From positions 62,001-126,000 of the forward strand of contig CAZMGV010000012.1 of the NCBI GenBank assembly GCA_964565925.1: a stretch of 64,000 nt of DNA. The letters run 5' to 3'. Below, in pieces: positions 61,186-64,000 of this stretch. The translations under genes were made by a program, and so were the position numbers. Origin of the DNA: CAZMGV01 sp964565925 (GTDB lineage Bacteria > JAGRBM01 > JAHCIT01). The notes under the pieces are model-generated. The model ran no database searches, was not told the DNA's origin, and worked only from the letters and a program-made list of their open reading frames with translations. How positions within the stretch are numbered: the first letter of the stretch is position 1; each line of letters starts with the position of its first letter.

Positions 61186-62142
61186 ATGACCGTCAGCAAG
61201 TCCGATCTCGAACATTACCTGGACCGAATCGCGTCACGGGTAGGAAATCCGAACTACGGCCTCTTCGGCCCCGATTCCCTCTTCTGGGAGATCAACAAGG
61301 AATCGATCATTTTCCTGGGCGGCGGACGGGCCGCCTATCTGCAGACGGCACATCCGTTTGTCGCCCACGGTGTCGACCAGCACTCCAAGACCAAGACCGA
61401 TCCGCAAGGCCGCTTCCGGCGGACGTTCACAAATATCTTCTCGATGGTCTACGGGGATCTCAAGAGCGCCACGAAATCGGCGCGCCGGGTCCACACAATC
61501 CACGAACGGATCACCGGCCTCATTACGGAACGGGTCGGTGCATTCGATCTCAACTCCCCGTACGAAGCCAACCAGGAAGATGCGCTCCTGTGGGTCCATG
61601 CGACCCTGTGGGACACGGCCATCATGATGTACGAAACGATCGTACGGCCGCTCACGCTCGAAGAGAAGAACCGTTACTACGAAGACACCAAGCTTTTTGC
61701 TTATCTCTTCGGAATCCCCGATTCGAAGCTTCCGCCCGACTGGACCCAGTTCATGGAGTACAACCGGAAGATGTGGGAATCCGACGTGCTTACGGTCGGA
61801 CGGCCTGCGTCGGAAATCGGCCATTTCATACTCCAGGCGCCCCGCCCCGAACTCAAACCCGTGTTCGCCTGGTACCGGATCATGACTGCGGGCCTCCTGC
61901 CCGAGCGGATCCGTCACCAGTACCAGATGGACTACGGCGCGGCGGAAGAAGCCCTGTTCAAGGCATCGCTACAGACCATCCGGACCACGTACCCGCTGAT
62001 CCCGGAGCGGCTGCGAAATCTCCCCGCTTACGAGGAAGCGCAGCGCCGTATCCAGGGCAAAACCGGCAAAGATCTTATCGGCAAGCTGGTGGAGAAATCG
62101 GTACTGGTCGGGCTCAAGCGCAAGGACGCGCAGGCGGCCTGA
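61186..62142 (+). CDS. MpaB/DUF2236-family oxygenase-like protein
   Basis: A 318-residue helical protein. The region FLGGGRAAYLQTAHPFVAHGVDQHSKT-like (residues about 44-68) and GRFRRTFTNIFSMVYGD are characteristic of the DUF2236/MpaB family, which includes haem-binding latex-clearing rubber oxygenases and fungal MpaB. The His residues around 56-64 and W136/H138 (LLWVHATLW) are candidates for haem contacts. Substrates may be isoprenoid or lipid-like. It lies alone behind a palindromic operator and a clear promoter, so it is probably induced by a specific ligand. Confidence 0.9.
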   Translation: MTVSKSDLEHYLDRIASRVGNPNYGLFGPDSLFWEINKESIIFLGGGRAAYLQTAHPFVAHGVDQHSKTKTDPQGRFRRTFTNIFSMVYGDLKSATKSARRVHTIHERITGLITERVGAFDLNSPYEANQEDALLWVHATLWDTAIMMYETIVRPLTLEEKNRYYEDTKLFAYLFGIPDSKLPPDWTQFMEYNRKMWESDVLTVGRPASEIGHFILQAPRPELKPVFAWYRIMTAGLLPERIRHQYQMDYGAAEEALFKASLQTIRTTYPLIPERLRNLPAYEEAQRRIQGKTGKDLIGKLVEKSVLVGLKRKDAQAA

Positions 62143-62176
62143 ACCCGGCCCCTGCCTTCACGACGGTTACAACGGA

Positions 62177-64000
62177 TTACGGAGAGACGAGCGGGATGGA
62201 AATCTCGGCAACGACCGGATCCGTATTTGAGCTCGTGTAGCGGATACCCACGTTACCGGTCACGCTTCCGCTGCAGTTGAGGGTCACCGATTCCGCGATA
62301 CTGGCCAGTTGCGCCGTCGTGCTCGAGTTGACCAGACAACCCGCCCCCGCCGGCTGGGCGATCACCGCGACCGTGACAGGATATTTCAGTTCCGGATCAG
62401 TCGCGCCGCCGATACCGACATTAATGCTGCCGGGCACGTGAATCTGCGCCGCCGTCTGGGAGGTCTGCAGCAGCGGCGGCAAACGGACGATACCGACCGC
62501 CGTGCTGGCCGTCTCTGCATCCGCTGAAACCGCTTGAATAACGACATATCCGTCGGAGGCGCTGTCATGAGCCGTGCATTCCAGAGTGTCGCTGTCCAGC
62601 AGATTCGCCAGCGAGGCGTCGCCTCCGAACTGGCAGTCTATGCCCGATGGCGCCGACAGGATCGAAAGCACCGCCGGACCGGTAAAGGTGCTGGCGGGTC
62701 CGGGGGAGACCGGTGTAATCGCCGCATTTCCCGTCACAAAGGAATTTTCCACCGGAAACAGCGTGGCGTCATCCGTCAGCAGGGAGAAGTTCACCGTCGC
62801 AACGGACACGGCGATTTCGACCCCGGTCACGGGCCCGGCCGCTGGAGTCACATCGAGGTGAATGACACCCGCCACACTGTTCGAGGCCGCCGTACAGGAT
62901 AGCTGTGCCGTGTCGACGGCGGAATCGAACTGGCCATCGGGCAGCGTGCAGACGATCCCCGCAGGGAACGAAACCACCGAGACGGTGGCCGGGTAAAACA
63001 CGTCCGTGTTTGACGACGTCACGGACAGATTGTCGGTGCCGGCCGGACCGCTCCGGGTAAGATTCAGGAGCGTCTGCGCCGGCTGAACCACCAGGGTCGG
63101 AGCCTCGGGCGTCACGTCCACCTGCGCACGGCCGATAAACGGCGCGGTGGGATCAGTGGAGGCCGCGGGGCAGGCGGCCACCGCCGCCGCCTTGACCGTC
63201 TCGATCGTATCCGAAGGGCTCACCGAGGCGCCGCAGGTGGAGATCGCCTCGATCACGACCGTGCCCGAACTGCTGCCGGTAACCGCGTCGCACGACAGCA
63301 CGACCGTTCCGGAAGACGCCAGCGAGTCAGGCGCAACAGTACAAGTAAATCCATCAGGTTCGTCCGTAAGGCGGAAAGCCACCGGACCCGAACCGCTGGC
63401 AACGAGATTGGCCGAAAGTGTCGCATCGATATTTCGCTGGGCCGTCGCCAGCCCTTCGACGGTAAGTAGCGGGGTGGCCGGATTGGGCGCCAGCTGAAGA
63501 TCCGTCGAACGGGCGAGCACCTCCAGCGAAACCGTGCCGGACCAGTTGCCGGTGCCGCCCGCACCCGTGCCGGTCAGTGTCATATCCTGCGGGGCCACGG
63601 CCGTATCCGACAGCGGCGTGCAGGCAATGTCGAACCGGGACGGCGGCACAAGCGTGGTCTCGCAACCGAACTCGCCCGGCACGGACGGGGGCCCGAGCGT
63701 GAGACCGGGGGTCGCCGCCGAGGGCGGAAGCTGGACCGAGAACGACACCGGATCGCCGGTAACCGTACCGAGCCGGAGCTGGAAATCGTCCAGAACTTCG
63801 ACCGTCACGGTCGAGATATTCGATGTAACCAGCGAGTCGCTGAGCTGGAAAGTAAACGAATCGGTGCCGGTAACGTCGGTATCGGGCGTGTACACGAACT
63901 CGCCCGTCAGGGCGTTGGTGACAACCGCCGTTCCGGCCGTGCCGTCAGACACGATGGAAAACACCCGTGTCGGACCGTCCGGATCCCCGCCCGGCAGGTA
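62177..64000 (-). CDS. Large secreted repeat protein, C-terminal part
   Basis: At least 607 residues are in the window; the start lies beyond 64000, where the frame remains open. Near the edge, FSIVSDGTAGTAVVTNALTG followed by EFVYTPDTDVTGTDSFTFQ is a cadherin-like (Big_9-type) beta-sandwich. Downstream the chain consists of repeats of about 75-90 residues with pairs of Cys (for example FTCTVAPDSLASSGTVVLSC, IDCQFGGDAS...LECTAH), suggesting disulfide-bonded Ig-like modules. No sorting signal or membrane anchor is visible at the C-terminus. A surface or secreted adhesin-like role is likely. Confidence 0.85.
   Translation of the reverse strand, partial: YLPGGDPDGPTRVFSIVSDGTAGTAVVTNALTGEFVYTPDTDVTGTDSFTFQLSDSLVTSNISTVTVEVLDDFQLRLGTVTGDPVSFSVQLPPSAATPGLTLGPPSVPGEFGCETTLVPPSRFDIACTPLSDTAVAPQDMTLTGTGAGGTGNWSGTVSLEVLARSTDLQLAPNPATPLLTVEGLATAQRNIDATLSANLVASGSGPVAFRLTDEPDGFTCTVAPDSLASSGTVVLSCDAVTGSSSGTVVIEAISTCGASVSPSDTIETVKAAAVAACPAASTDPTAPFIGRAQVDVTPEAPTLVVQPAQTLLNLTRSGPAGTDNLSVTSSNTDVFYPATVSVVSFPAGIVCTLPDGQFDSAVDTAQLSCTAASNSVAGVIHLDVTPAAGPVTGVEIAVSVATVNFSLLTDDATLFPVENSFVTGNAAITPVSPGPASTFTGPAVLSILSAPSGIDCQFGGDASLANLLDSDTLECTAHDSASDGYVVIQAVSADAETASTAVGIVRLPPLLQTSQTAAQIHVPGSINVGIGGATDPELKYPVTVAVIAQPAGAGCLVNSSTTAQLASIAESVTLNCSGSVTGNVGIRYTSSNTDPVVAEISIPLVSP

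Overview
This window is GC-rich, gene-dense chromosomal DNA from a Gram-negative bacterium. It encodes a TonB-dependent receptor, an OmpA-type outer-membrane protein, several lipoproteins and a beta-barrel protein. MreB implies a rod shape. Cytochrome c oxidase subunits III and IV imply aerobic respiration. CarD, an IHF/HU protein, a Hanks-type kinase with a PP2C phosphatase, ThyX, paired ArsA-family ATPases and tight minus-strand operons with 1-11 bp overlaps would fit a lineage of the former Deltaproteobacteria (Myxococcota-like or a relative). I cannot assign a taxon from sequence reading alone. I saw no rRNA, tRNA, CRISPR, IS element or prophage. The exceptional sequences are short palindromic repeats.

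Layout. 1-4086 (minus): a redox module of a small subunit, a GMC flavoprotein oxidoreductase, a DUF2505-like protein, a CPBP-like membrane protein and an extended SDR/3-beta-HSD-like enzyme cut by the window edge. 4206-5762: a beta-barrel protein, a REP-like palindrome, a SixA-type phosphatase and a 34-bp-arm inverted repeat. 5835-7753 (plus): nfo and a GT4 glycosyltransferase that must start at CTG. 7772-12362 (minus): DUF192 lipoprotein, OppF/DppF ATPase, WYL regulator, ispF, ispD and carD. 12804-17017 (minus): an SDR, a LapA-like membrane protein and a 1006-residue Ala/Pro/Glu-rich protein. 17303-22931 (plus): a split glutamine-dependent NAD synthetase, then a cobalamin riboswitch driving a TonB receptor and a propeller-like lipoprotein. 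22935-27234: three unknown genes, a TPR/beta-barrel protein and an MDR oxidoreductase. 27262-33903 (minus): mreB, cystathionine gamma-synthase and threonine synthase (both plant-like), a polytopic membrane protein, an unknown gene and an IHF-like gene. 34105-38728 (minus): GH114 lipoprotein, OmpA-domain protein and cytochrome oxidase subunits IV and III. 38860-42305 (minus): moeA and two ArsA-family ATPases, the upstream one apparently starting at ATT. 42463-43503 (plus): a membrane-anchored EEP-family protein. 43457-55646 (minus): a long run pyrR-pyrB-pyrC-carA-unknown-carB-greA-lipoprotein-sppA-DUF799-rluA behind a PyrR-type attenuator. 55939-59259 (minus): thyX, PP2C phosphatase, Ser/Thr kinase, cutA. 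59380-60834 (minus): an MshEN-receiver-TPR fusion. 61186-62142 (plus): an MpaB/DUF2236-type oxygenase behind an 18-bp palindromic operator. 62177-64000 (minus): the C-terminal part of a large secreted repeat protein.

How the genes work together. The pyr/car cluster encodes the first three steps of de novo UMP synthesis with its own RNA-level regulator. nadE and its separate amidase make NAD. ispD and ispF serve the MEP isoprenoid pathway. threonine synthase and cystathionine gamma-synthase may compete for O-phosphohomoserine as in plants. The B12 riboswitch ties the TonB receptor to vitamin B12 uptake and suggests that the lipoprotein behind it is a surface partner comparable in architecture to Bacteroides BtuG. 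That unit, the tandem ArsA pair, the unknown gene inside carAB, the MshEN-REC-TPR fusion and the GMC/SDR module are the best candidates for new biology.
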